A stretch of DNA of 62,450 nt from Muribaculaceae bacterium (GTDB lineage Bacteria > Bacteroidota > Bacteroidia > Bacteroidales > Muribaculaceae), in assembly GCA_910573745.1 (NCBI GenBank), contig CAJSYI010000015.1, positions 1 through 62,450 on the forward strand, in the 5' to 3' direction. Positions 26,444 to 36,106 of the stretch are shown in pieces (the first letter of the stretch is position 1; every line of letters begins with the position of its first letter). Made by a program: the position numbers and the translations under genes. The notes beneath the pieces were generated by a model. That model worked only from the letters and a program-made list of their open reading frames with translations. It did not search any database and was not told the DNA's origin.

Positions 26444-28153
26444 ATGAATAAAAACCTTGTAGCATTGCTGGTGGCCGTCATGTTCACCTGCCTGTATTCT
26501 GAAGCACAGTTCAAACCGAGAACGTACTCCATTAGGTTTGAACAGCCGATTGATGGAAAATCATCTGTCCGAACGCCTGTAAACCTGCCTGCAAAAATCA
26601 AACGGGCGAACAGCAAGGCGGGAACATTCAAAATCTTTTATGATCCGGATTTTGCTGTGCCGGACTCGATGAAGTCAAGCATCGAGATGGCTGCAAAAAT
26701 ATGGACTGCGAGAATCTAGAACAATCAGCCGCTTATCATTATGGCCAAATGGGGAGAGTGCGATGAAGAAGTGGCGTTTGTCACTGAGGTGCAGTACCAA
26801 AAAAATGGACAGTTTGCTTATCCGTTGGCTCTGCTGTCTCATAAAGATGGCGAACTATATGCACAAGGAGGTGCGTATGATGTGACGATGACTTTCAATT
26901 CCAGGCACAAATGGAACTGTAGTTTCGATGCCGGATGCAGATCAGAAGGATTGAACGTTTTGACGCAGTCTTTACGGGCCATAGCCACCGGCCTTGGTTT
27001 CGGAACAAGTGTATTCATTAGAGAGGGTAACTTTATGTTGGATTTTAGGAACCAATCCCCGACAGTTTTTGACAGTCATATTTGGTCAAACGGAATACGT
27101 CTGTCAACCGTTTCTCCCGGTGGCAGTTTGAATCAGTTTATGTGCAGCAAGGACATAAGTTTTGTGGGAGACCGGAATACATATAAGGTATATGCCCCCG
27201 GACGGTTTATCCAAAGCAAGACTCTTGTGTTTCTTGAAAATACCGATTGCCTGATGCACCATGACTGGGGGCCGGAGGTGAAATGGATGGATATTGATGA
27301 TGTCACCATAGAGATACTTAACTCAATAGGGTGGGAACTCACGTCGGAAGATTTCTTGGAGATTGTCTGCGATGAATTGGGCGAATCTGGCATCGGCTCG
27401 GCTTATGACAGCCACGTTTTCAGGATTGAAACGAATGGGAAAAGCATCACGTCTCCGGAATGGTCTTTCACGCTTACCCGCAAAGACGGAAAAGAGGAGG
27501 TGATAAAGAGCGGAAACGGTATGGAATTTGAGATTCCGGCGATGCAGAACCCGGACAAATACCGGATTAACGTTAACGGAGATTTGGAGGGGACAGTGGA
27601 ATTCAAATGTTCATACGAGGGTGGACCGCTTGTCGCAAAGCCATACCGTGTGTCATTGGGTGTGAAGCCTGCGATACTTTCCATCGCCAATATGACCAGG
27701 GTGGCGGTTGAGGGTTCCCCCTACAACTATTGGCTCGGTTTCGACATAAATTACAGAGGTGCCGACGAAGTATGCGTGGCTGTGGAAGAAGAAAACAATC
27801 CGGCATTGGTAACTACTGACATATATGAACCGTTGTTTGCGCGTGTAAGGAATCTGGGGATTTGTAGGATTTTCAATTCATGGGTATACATAACTGCTTT
27901 TAATCAATACGGAAGTACAACATACACCATTGAGCTGCCTGCCGAATCCCCATATCAAATCAAAAGTTCCGGAGTGGAATCTGCCGGGTTTGATGAAAAT
28001 GCTTCTTATTCTGTATACAGTATTCAAGGGACAAGGATTGTTGACGGTATTTCAAGAGAAGAGGTGTTGTCAAGGATTCCTGACGGGATATATGTACTTG
28101 AGACAAAGGAATCGAACGGAAACATCAAAAGGGAGAAGATATATGTCAGATAA
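26444..28153 (+). pseudogene. Secreted zincin-like protein with lost zinc site, interrupted by in-frame TAG
   Basis: One reading frame of 570 codons carries a signal peptide (ending YSEAQ) at its start and a T9SS-type tail (YSVYSIQGTRIVDG..., ending REKIYVR). An amber codon at 26717-26719 interrupts it at codon 92; the frame resumes directly and aligns with the paralogue at 29580. The body matches secreted metalloproteases with HExxHGLGF and a later LYAPSTW...LAILEDMGW pattern, but the zinc site reads RAIATGLGF (about residue 178 of the joined frame), so both His and the Glu are gone. The downstream matches are YKVYAPGRF and IEILNSIGW. Neighbouring genes use TAG as a genuine stop, so recoding is unlikely. 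The last codons overlap the next gene by 11 bases. Confidence 0.7.
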
Positions 28154-28832
28154 ACAGGTAAATAAGAATGGCACTGTGTCGCAGATGCGAGCCATGTCGC
28201 TGATTCTGTCGATGCTGTTGTGCATTGCAGCCAACGCTAAGCTCGATTCTACGGAATATACATTTACGGATGAGGATGGCATCACAATTTCTGTCAGCGA
28301 TCCAAGATATGACTATGAATTAGAATACAATCCTGACTATCCGGATTTGTGTGGTGCCAAGGGAGTGTTCTCATTTCAGATTGTGATAAATGATCCAGTC
28401 CCTGTGAATATAATTAAAGGGGTTATACCAGAAAGTGGCTTAAAACCTAATTGGATAGGAGGAGAAATGAATCATAGCCATCCCGTAAACAAACCATTCA
28501 GGGTTTCGCGGATATTGTATACATTGGATTGTATCAGTTTGACATATCTCCGTGCAGATAGGAGTGGTTTTCATAGTCTGTTGGATGATATAGTTTTTAG
28601 AGCAGTTGATTTCATCAGCGATGAAGACAAAGAGAAAATTTTTGCAGCCGTGGAAGATATTGTCGATTCAGATGACATTTTGAAATGTATAGTCTACGAT
28701 TTACGTGGATTCAAAGTTGCGGAAGGAATTACGCGGGAGGAGGCTGGTTTGCATCTTTCGCATGGGATATACATAGTTGAGACAACAGAATCGAACGGAA
28801 ATATCAAAAGGGAGAAGATATATGTCAGATAA
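28143..28832 (+). CDS. Secreted protein of unknown function with sorting tail (tandem paralogue A)
   Basis: The start at 28143 (MSDKQVNKNG) overlaps the previous gene by 11 bases. After an unusually long polar N-region (about 17 residues) comes the hydrophobic signal core (AMSLILSMLLCIAANA). The 229-residue protein contains YTFTDEDGITISVSDPRYDY and later VDFISDEDKEKIFAAVEDI, both shared with the next gene. It ends in a type IX-like tail (VYDLRGFKVAEGITREEAG, then REKIYVR). No catalytic motif is visible. The junction with the next gene repeats the junction before this one. Confidence 0.65.
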   Translation: MSDKQVNKNGTVSQMRAMSLILSMLLCIAANAKLDSTEYTFTDEDGITISVSDPRYDYELEYNPDYPDLCGAKGVFSFQIVINDPVPVNIIKGVIPESGLKPNWIGGEMNHSHPVNKPFRVSRILYTLDCISLTYLRADRSGFHSLLDDIVFRAVDFISDEDKEKIFAAVEDIVDSDDILKCIVYDLRGFKVAEGITREEAGLHLSHGIYIVETTESNGNIKREKIYVR

Positions 28833-29583
28833 ACAGATAAATAAGAATGGCGTTGCATCGCAAATGCGGGCTATGTTCCTGATTCTGTCGATGCTGTTCT
28901 GCGCCGCAATTCACGCTAACCCCGAGTTTCAAAAATATACTTACACGGACGAGAACGGAATTACAATTTCCGTGAGCGACCCCCGGTATGATTATGATTT
29001 GGTATATTATCCCGAATATGATTATTATTGGCCAAATGGAGAGTTTTCGGTGCAGGTGGAAATAAATGCCAAATGCACGGTATATATGAGCATTGGGTAC
29101 AAATCTCCGCATTCTTCTGACCCGGACAGCATATACTATTCAAAAGCATCATTTGAAGTTAATACTAAAATAAACGAACCATTTAGAATTGCTGCTGAAC
29201 CTGGGGCTAACAGATATATAAAAGTTGGTTATGACAATTATAGACGTTTGAATAATGATATTATATCTTTTTATGTAAATGACTTCATCAGCGATGAAGA
29301 CAAAGAGAAGATATATGCCGGTGTATCTGAAATACCTGTAACTGACGGCTTTTCTCCGACAATACGGAAGGAGGGAGGAAATCTAACCATAGAATGGAAT
29401 GGGGTGGAATGTCTTGGCTCGACCGTAAACGTTTTTGACCTTAACGGTGGAAGACTTTTGTCTCATCCAGTACAAATTGCTGAGCCTGAGACCAAGATTC
29501 CTATAGAAACCATATATGCAGGATTTTGCATAGTGCATATCCGAACTGAAAAATCAACATTCACCAAAAAAATTAAGTTATGA
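28822..29583 (+). CDS. Secreted protein of unknown function with sorting tail (tandem paralogue B)
   Basis: It starts at 28822 (MSDKQINKNG), again overlapping the previous stop by 11 bases. The 253-residue protein has the same long polar N-region and signal core as paralogue A, then YTYTDENGITISVSDPRYDY and NDFISDEDKEKIYAG. Its middle is diverged. The C-terminal domain (VNVFDLNGGRLLSHPVQIA to TKKIKL) is a different, more canonical type IX sorting domain than that of paralogue A. The stop overlaps the next start as ATGA. Confidence 0.65.
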   Translation: MSDKQINKNGVASQMRAMFLILSMLFCAAIHANPEFQKYTYTDENGITISVSDPRYDYDLVYYPEYDYYWPNGEFSVQVEINAKCTVYMSIGYKSPHSSDPDSIYYSKASFEVNTKINEPFRIAAEPGANRYIKVGYDNYRRLNNDIISFYVNDFISDEDKEKIYAGVSEIPVTDGFSPTIRKEGGNLTIEWNGVECLGSTVNVFDLNGGRLLSHPVQIAEPETKIPIETIYAGFCIVHIRTEKSTFTKKIKL

Positions 29584-31764
29584 GACACTTGCTTTTGTTA
29601 TGCTCGGTTGTATTCGGGCTTTTATCCGTTTCGGCTCAGGAGCAGATTGAAACGGAGAGCATCGCTTCAGACGATGTCGTTGACGTAAACAAACCATTGA
29701 AGGTGGTTCGTGAAATCAACGGAGGAACGGTTTTCAAAATCAGTTATGGCGATGGCTTCAACATTCAGATGAAGGGTGCGTTTGAACATGCGTGCAAGAT
29801 CCTTGAAGAATATCTGCCGCCATGCCTTCCCATCACGGTCAGGGTGGAATGGGGAAGCATAGGCAGCAGTACTTCCGGGCAAGTGTTGTCGAAAGTTTCC
29901 ACTAATGCTAAGGACAACTTCGGAACCTACGGCGAATTGTCAAATGTGATGCCTAAAATCAAGGCGGTTACGCTTGGAGAATACGTCATAAACAGCAACG
30001 TTACTTTTTTCAACAGCATTCCCAATGTTTCCTTTTTTGACAATCCCGATAAACCTGACATAAGGATCGTCTATAATGAATCGCTACAAAGAGAGTTCTC
30101 GTATTCATTGGAGGCGGACTATGAACCGTATGATACCTATGATTTCGTGTCTGTAGTTATCAGGGACTTGTTGAAAGGTCTCGGTTTTTTCAACAGGTTG
30201 AGAAAAGACCCGCTTCAGAACAAAATCATTAATCCCGTTTGGAGACCTAATGATTTTGAGTTTGGTTTTGTCGGAAGTATGCCCCAATGCTCTTCCGATG
30301 ATTTTTTCAGTGATGTTACGTCCACGGCTCTTTCATTTAAAAATGCTTGGAATTTTCAATGTGCATGACTGATAGTTAGTTAAAAGCCATTAACCTTTTT
30401 ATCCAAAATGAGATTAATACAGCCATTGCGTAACTGCTACATATAACTACTTGATTAACAGTGGCGCATTGTAGCATCAAAGTTAAATGAAAGAGCCGTG
30501 TGTTACGTCAGGCTCGGTGGAACTTTATGTTGGTTCTTCTCTTCCGGGAATTAAACTGTATGCGCCCGAAACCTGGGCAGATGGAATGTCGCTCAACTAT
30601 TTCATTCCCGATGACACATATGCCTTGAGCAATTCTTTGTCATATCAGTTCGGCCGAGGTTCCATTGTCAGGGATATAAACGACAAATATGCAAATGACA
30701 TTTTCCGTCGGTTGCTTGGTTGGAAAAACGATTTAGCCGTCGGGTCTGTCGGAGGTGCAAGTTCTTCGGGAGGAAGCACACAAAATTTCATTCCATTCAA
30801 TGGTGAATTCAAAATAAAGAAACATGACGCAGACGATGTAAACAATGTTGTGAATTTTGCAACACGGTCGGACTTCTCTTCCGATAAACTCCCATTGGTG
30901 GAATATCTTGACCAGTTCCATCCAGGGCAAGGAATGGCTGGCGAAGAGGCTTGTAGTAATTCTTTAACAATGGCAATACTTAAGAAAGACGGTACTTGGG
31001 ATATCGTTTATAGGGTTTTTAGTCCTCAATACCTTTTAGAGGACGCGAAAATAAATATGGGGGATTTTGAGTTTCATTATGACCAAAGTGAATATGCCCG
31101 CACTTGCGACGGATATCTTAGGGGGCGTTTGGCATATGGTACGTATGTGTCTCGCCCCGTCGTTAGGCCGTATATTCGGTATAAATCCAAATTCTATGTA
31201 ATCGACTATCTGCCGCAGAAAACCGAATTGGAATGGGCTGCAAACAGCATCTGTAATGTAAATCCGGGAGTGCCAGGGCATTCTTCAAATACAAAAATGG
31301 GAAAGCTGGTGTTCAAGAACCTTGAAGGAATCACAAAACTTGTATTGGAAAAGAGGGTGCCGGGCAACAATCTTCCTATACGGACAGAGATTCCTGATTT
31401 CCAAAACGGATCATATTATGTTGAGTTTGATGGAAATTCTTCCACGACGTTCAATTTGGTGGGTTACAATGCCAACGGGTATGCTAAAAGTGAGCCGCTG
31501 GAATACTATCCATTTACAGTGAACCCTAACCCTTTCCCTATTGTCTTTGGTGAAAATGAGATTCGGATACCGTCTGAAAGCTTCGGAGCTGTGGAAGGTG
31601 CGGACTATCAGATTATTCCGATGAACGCTTATTCGTCTGTTCCGGTTAAGTCTGGCCGTGTGGATGCTCAGACCATCGACATTTCGGAATTGGATAAGGA
31701 TACGTATTCCATCCGCTTTGTGAAAGCCGGGGAAACTGTCACCGAGGTGAAGTTCAAGAAGTAG
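29580..31764 (+). pseudogene. Second zincin-like protein with lost zinc site, split by about 120 bases
   Basis: A first part (29580-30368, 262 codons, signal peptide ending VSAQ) and a second part (30487-31764, 425 codons) are in different frames. Together they align with the gene at 26444. The zinc-site position reads RDLLKGLGF (residues 195-203) instead of HExxHGLGF. The later YAPETW and RRLLGW segments and the tail (VDAQTIDISELDKDTYSIRFVKAG) lie in the second part. The second part begins immediately after an in-frame stop, so it is not an independent gene with a normal start, and it lacks a signal peptide. The intervening AT-rich segment has a GCTACA/TGTAGC hairpin, which suggests an insertion remnant. 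Confidence 0.65.
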
Positions 31765-31792
31765 GTTTTAGCTGGCGGTGTAGAATTGAAAG

Positions 31793-31823
31793 TTGCGCAA
31801 TCGGCCGGAATTTTGTAATTTTG
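31793..31823 (+). promoter_or_regulatory. Promoter for the parE operon
   Basis: TTG (31793-31795) and TAATTTTG (31816-31823) are 20 bases apart, a textbook Bacteroidota promoter. The position supports a translation start at 31891 rather than further upstream. Confidence 0.85.
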
Positions 31824-31890
31824 TGGCTGATTGCGCTTTTTGTGCCCTTGGACATTTGCGGGTATTCGGCGGAATCAAGAAAAGACGGCA

Positions 31891-33945
31891 ATGGCAGAAG
31901 AAAACAACATATTTTCAGAAGCGGAATTTCTCCGTGCTGATTCCGAAGGCTCGTTCCGTTCGGACGAGGTTTTTGCTGAAACGGAGGCGGGAAGCGTGTC
32001 GGGCGACATGCAGACCGGCGCTTCCGGGGCGGACGCACCGGCATACGCGTATGACGACAACGCCATCCAGCAGCTTCCTTGGAACGAGCATATCCGCCGC
32101 CGACCGGGTATGTACATAGGAAAGCTCGGCGACGGCTCGCATACCGACGACGGCATATATGTGCTTATCAAGGAGGTGATAGACAACTCCATCGACGAGT
32201 TCAACATGGGCGTGGGAAAGCGAATCGACATCACCATCACTGACGAGGGGGAGGTTACGGTGCGCGACTACGGACGCGGAATCCCGCTCGGCAAAGTGAA
32301 GGAGGTGGCTTCGGAAATCAATACCGGAGGCAAGTTCGACGACAAGTATTTCAAGAAGTCGGTAGGCCTTAACGGCGTGGGCCTCAAGGCGGTGAACGCG
32401 CTTTCCACGGAATGCGAGGTCAGGAGCGTGCGCGAAGGAAAGATGGTGCGCGTGGACTTCGAGCGCGGCAATCTGCTGCATAAGGGTGAACCTGAGCCTA
32501 CGCGGGAACAGAACGGGACCATGGTGCGTTTCCGGCCCGACAATTCGCTCTTCCGCAACTACAGCTACAATCTGGACTTCGTGGAGACGATGGTCAACAA
32601 TTACACCTATCTCAACGCCGGCCTCCAGATATATTTCAACGGGAAACGCTATTACAGCCGCAACGGCCTCCTCGACCTGCTGCGCGAGAACCTGACTTCC
32701 GATCCGCTCTATCCGATCATCCATCTGAAGGGCGACGACATCGAGGTGGTGCTTACGCATACCGACCAGTACGGCGAGGAGTATTATTCTTTCGTCAACG
32801 GCCAGCATACCACCCAGGGCGGCACGCACCTCACGGCTTTCCGTGAGTATGTGAGCCGTACAATAAAGGAATTCTCGGGAAAGGGTTACGAATTTTCCGA
32901 CATACGCAACGGCATGGTGGCCGCCGTCAGCGTGCGAATCCAGGAGCCTGTCTTCGAGAGCCAGACGAAGACAAAGCTCGGCAGCAAGGAGATTGCGCCC
33001 GACAGCACGGTTACCGTCAACAAGTTCATCGGCGACTTCATAAAGAAGGAACTCGACGACTATCTGCACAAGCATACCGACACCGCCGAGGTGATGCTCA
33101 AAAAGATAGCCGAAAGCGAGAAGGACCGCAAGGCCATGGCCGGAATCACCAAGCTTGCCCGCGAGAAGGCCAAGAAGGTGAGCCTGCACAACAAAAAGCT
33201 GCGCGACTGCCGAATCCACTACAACGACACCCTCAAGGCAAGCGCGAAGGAAGACCTGCGTGAAGACACGGCGATTTTCATAACCGAGGGCCTTTCGGCA
33301 TCAGGAACCATAACCAAAGTGCGCAACGCTGAGACGCAGGCCGTCTTCTCTCTGCGCGGAAAGCCTCTCAACTCGTTCGGCGAGAAGAAGGAAATAGTCT
33401 ACCGGAACGAGGAGTTCAACCTTCTGCAGGCCGCGCTCAACATCGAAGACGGCATCGAAGGGCTCAGATACAACAAGGTGATAATAGCGACAGATGCCGA
33501 TGTGGACGGAATGCATATCCGTCTCCTGATACTGACGTTCTTCCTGATGTTCTTCCCCGATATGGTGAAGAAAGGGCATGTCTTCATACTCCAGACCCCG
33601 CTTTTCCGCGTGCGCGACAAGAGCGCGACACGCCGTTCGTCCAAAAAGAAGAAGACGGCGGATGGAGAGGAAAAGACCACGTATTACTGTTACAGCGAAG
33701 AGGAGCGTGTGGCCGCCATCCAACGCCTCGGCAACAACGCGGAGATAACGCGATTCAAAGGTCTGGGTGAAATCAACGCCGACGAGTTCGCTGAGTTCAT
33801 AGGCAAGGACATCCGCCTCGACCCTGTGGAGATAAAGAGCGGCGACACGCCCGACAAGCTCATGGAGTTCTATATGGGCAAAAACACTATGGACAGGCAG
33901 AACTTCATCATCGACAACCTTGTCATCGAGGAGGAAGAGATGTAG
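31891..33945 (+). CDS. parE: DNA topoisomerase IV subunit B (ParE-type)
   Basis: The start at 31891 ([10 protein letters not shown]) gives a 684-residue protein. It has the GHKL ATPase motifs ([14 protein letters not shown] for magnesium-[28 protein letters not shown] and the lid), the transducer domain, and the Toprim motifs ([23 protein letters not shown]). EGLSASG instead of EGDSAGG is the variant I associate with Bacteroidetes ParE. The C-terminal RFKGLGE and MDRQNF segments are present. Together with ParA-type subunits it decatenates chromosomes. The first 60 residues are an acidic extension of low conservation. Confidence 0.88.
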   Translation: MAEENNIFSEAEFLRADSEGSFRSDEVFAETEAGSVSGDMQTGASGADAPAYAYDDNAIQQLPWNEHIRRRPGMYIGKLGDGSHTDDGIYVLIKEVIDNSIDEFNMGVGKRIDITITDEGEVTVRDYGRGIPLGKVKEVASEINTGGKFDDKYFKKSVGLNGVGLKAVNALSTECEVRSVREGKMVRVDFERGNLLHKGEPEPTREQNGTMVRFRPDNSLFRNYSYNLDFVETMVNNYTYLNAGLQIYFNGKRYYSRNGLLDLLRENLTSDPLYPIIHLKGDDIEVVLTHTDQYGEEYYSFVNGQHTTQGGTHLTAFREYVSRTIKEFSGKGYEFSDIRNGMVAAVSVRIQEPVFESQTKTKLGSKEIAPDSTVTVNKFIGDFIKKELDDYLHKHTDTAEVMLKKIAESEKDRKAMAGITKLAREKAKKVSLHNKKLRDCRIHYNDTLKASAKEDLREDTAIFITEGLSASGTITKVRNAETQAVFSLRGKPLNSFGEKKEIVYRNEEFNLLQAALNIEDGIEGLRYNKVIIATDADVDGMHIRLLILTFFLMFFPDMVKKGHVFILQTPLFRVRDKSATRRSSKKKKTADGEEKTTYYCYSEEERVAAIQRLGNNAEITRFKGLGEINADEFAEFIGKDIRLDPVEIKSGDTPDKLMEFYMGKNTMDRQNFIIDNLVIEEEEM

Positions 33946-33959
33946 CATCGTATCAGGAT

Positions 33960-34400
33960 ATGGAGAGGACAGCGATATTTCCCGGAAGCTTCAATCCGTT
34001 CACCGTCGGCCACAAGTCGATAGTGGACAGGGCTTTGCCGCTTTTCGACAAGATTGTGATAGCAGTCGGCTATAATGAACACAAGGCCGGAGCCGCCGAC
34101 GTGGGTGAGAGGCTCGATGCGATACGCACGGTCTATTCCGGCAATCAGAGGATAGAAGTCCGTTCCTATTCGGGGCTGACCGTCAGGTTTGCCGAGGAAA
34201 TCGGCGCGCGGTTCATCCTCAGAGGCATAAGGAACTCAGCGGATTTCGAGTATGAAAAGACCATAGCCGACGTGAACCGTGAAATCGGCGGTGTGGAAAC
34301 CGTGTTCATTGCCACGCTCCCGGAGCTGTCAGCCGTGAGCAGCTCTATGGTGCGTGAGCTGGAACACAATGGTTTTGACACAAGCCGCTACCTTCCATAG
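33960..34400 (+). CDS. coaD: Phosphopantetheine adenylyltransferase
   Basis: It forms dephospho-CoA from phosphopantetheine and ATP. The nucleotidyltransferase motif is FPGSFNPFTVGH, and ISSSMVRE-type residues appear as VSSSMVRELEHNG. RGIRNSADFEYE is the CoaD signature. At 146 residues it is slightly short (family about 155-165) because the C-terminal helix is trimmed. It starts 14 bases after parE. Confidence 0.94.
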   Translation: MERTAIFPGSFNPFTVGHKSIVDRALPLFDKIVIAVGYNEHKAGAADVGERLDAIRTVYSGNQRIEVRSYSGLTVRFAEEIGARFILRGIRNSADFEYEKTIADVNREIGGVETVFIATLPELSAVSSSMVRELEHNGFDTSRYLP

Positions 34401-34418
34401 ACAAGACATATTAAGACA

Positions 34419-36044
34419 ATGAAAAGCAAATCGATAACATTGGCTATATCAGCGGCCATAGCGGTTGCGGCAGGTATTGCCGCATCGCAGGCGCAGATGA
34501 CGCCCAACAACAAGCTCCGTATGGCTGAAGCCGCCATAGCCCAGCTCTACGTGGACACCGTGAATGAAGACAGGCTCGTGGAAGATGCCATAAAGGGCAT
34601 GCTGGAAGGGCTCGACCCTCATTCGTCCTACACCACGCCGGAGGAGACGAAAGAGCTTAACGAGCCGCTGCAGGGCAACTTCAGCGGCATAGGGATAACG
34701 TTCAATATGAACAAGGACACCCTGTATGTGATACAGACTGTGGCCGGAGGGCCTTCGGAAAGAGTCGGAATCCTGGCCGGAGACCGTATAGTGGCAGTCA
34801 ACGACACGTCCATCGCCGGGGTGAAGATGAAGAACTCCGACATCATGAAGCGTCTGCGCGGCCAGAAAGGGACGAAGGTGGACGTCAAGGTGCTGCGCAA
34901 GCAGCGTGTCTCGACCGACACGCTCGACTTCACCATAACGCGTGCCGACATACCTATCTACAGCGTTGACGCGGCCTATATGGCCGATCCCCAAACCGGC
35001 TACATACGCATCAACCGCTTCGCTGCAGATACGCACAAGGAGACGGCGGAGGCGATCGAAAAGCTGAAAAAGCAAGGAATGACCCAGCTCATACTGGATC
35101 TTGTTGACAACGGCGGAGGTTACCTTAACGCTGCCGCCGACATCCTCGGAGAGTTCCTGCCAGCCGGGAGCCTGGCGGTATATACAGAAGGCATAAATTC
35201 CCCGCGTTACGACCTTATGGCGTCGCCGAGCGGCAAGAAACCTCTTTTTGCCGACGGTCGCCTTGTAGTCATGGTGAACCAGTATTCCGCTTCTGCCTCC
35301 GAAATCACGTCGGGCGCAGTGCAGGACTGGGACCGTGGCGTGATTGTGGGCCGACGCACTTTTGGCAAAGGCCTTGTGCAGAGGCCCGTGCCTTTCCCCG
35401 ACGGCTCTATGATACGTCTTACGGTGGCGCATTATTATACGCCTACCGGGCGCGACATACAGAAGCCTTACAGCAAAGGAGGACAGAAAGAATATGCCAA
35501 AGACATCATAGACCGTTTCAACCATGGCGAGCTTATGCACGAGGATTCCGTGAAATACGTGGATTCGCTGCGTGTGCAGACACTTGTGAACAAGCGGCCC
35601 ATATACGGCGGAGGCGGCATATCCCCCGACCGTTTCGTGGCTCTCGACACCACAGAGAACACGCTCTATTACCGCAAAGTCATGGCCAAGGGACTCATCA
35701 ACCAGTTCTGCATCAAATACGTTGACGATAACCGCAAGCAGATAAAGAAACTGTATAAGACAGATGCCGACTTCGTGAGGGGCTTTGAAGTCAGCGACGC
35801 CATGATTCAGGAACTGAAGGAGATGGCAGACAAAGAAGGCATCGAATACGATGAAGAGCAGGCGAAACGCAGCCGTCCTCTTTTTGCGATGATCATAAAG
35901 GCCCTTATCGGACGCGACATATATGAGAATGCCACGTACTTCAAGGTCTACAACGGATACGACCCTATATTCCGGGAAGCTCTCAGGCTCATCAATTCTC
36001 CGGAATATGACGCAATCCTCGACGGGTCGTATAAAAAGAATTGA
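34419..36044 (+). CDS. S41 family C-terminal processing peptidase
   Basis: The 541-residue protein has a signal peptide (ending ASQAQ). A PDZ domain covers about residues 80-175 (GNFSGIGITFNMN, GPSERVGILAGDRIVAVND), followed by the S41 core: YIRINRFAADT, LDLVDNGGGYLNAAADILGEFL, the nucleophile segment QYSASASEITSGA and the catalytic Lys in RTFGKGLVQ. It acts in the periplasm on C-termini of exported proteins. It lies between coaD and the DUF3078 gene in one run of genes. Confidence 0.93.
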   Translation: MKSKSITLAISAAIAVAAGIAASQAQMTPNNKLRMAEAAIAQLYVDTVNEDRLVEDAIKGMLEGLDPHSSYTTPEETKELNEPLQGNFSGIGITFNMNKDTLYVIQTVAGGPSERVGILAGDRIVAVNDTSIAGVKMKNSDIMKRLRGQKGTKVDVKVLRKQRVSTDTLDFTITRADIPIYSVDAAYMADPQTGYIRINRFAADTHKETAEAIEKLKKQGMTQLILDLVDNGGGYLNAAADILGEFLPAGSLAVYTEGINSPRYDLMASPSGKKPLFADGRLVVMVNQYSASASEITSGAVQDWDRGVIVGRRTFGKGLVQRPVPFPDGSMIRLTVAHYYTPTGRDIQKPYSKGGQKEYAKDIIDRFNHGELMHEDSVKYVDSLRVQTLVNKRPIYGGGGISPDRFVALDTTENTLYYRKVMAKGLINQFCIKYVDDNRKQIKKLYKTDADFVRGFEVSDAMIQELKEMADKEGIEYDEEQAKRSRPLFAMIIKALIGRDIYENATYFKVYNGYDPIFREALRLINSPEYDAILDGSYKKN

Positions 36045-36106
36045 TTTTCTCTCCTTGTTTTTATTGCAAATACAAGTATTTCTGACAGAACATCAAAAGA
36101 CTTATT

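Noticed and set aside
30487..31764. Independent gene starting at 30487
   Set aside because: It lacks a signal peptide, begins straight after an in-frame stop, and aligns as the second half of the protein that begins at 29580.
31915..33219. 434-codon minus-strand ORF opposite parE
   Set aside because: Antisense shadow of a codon-biased gene; composition is dominated by His, Val and Leu and it shows no motif.
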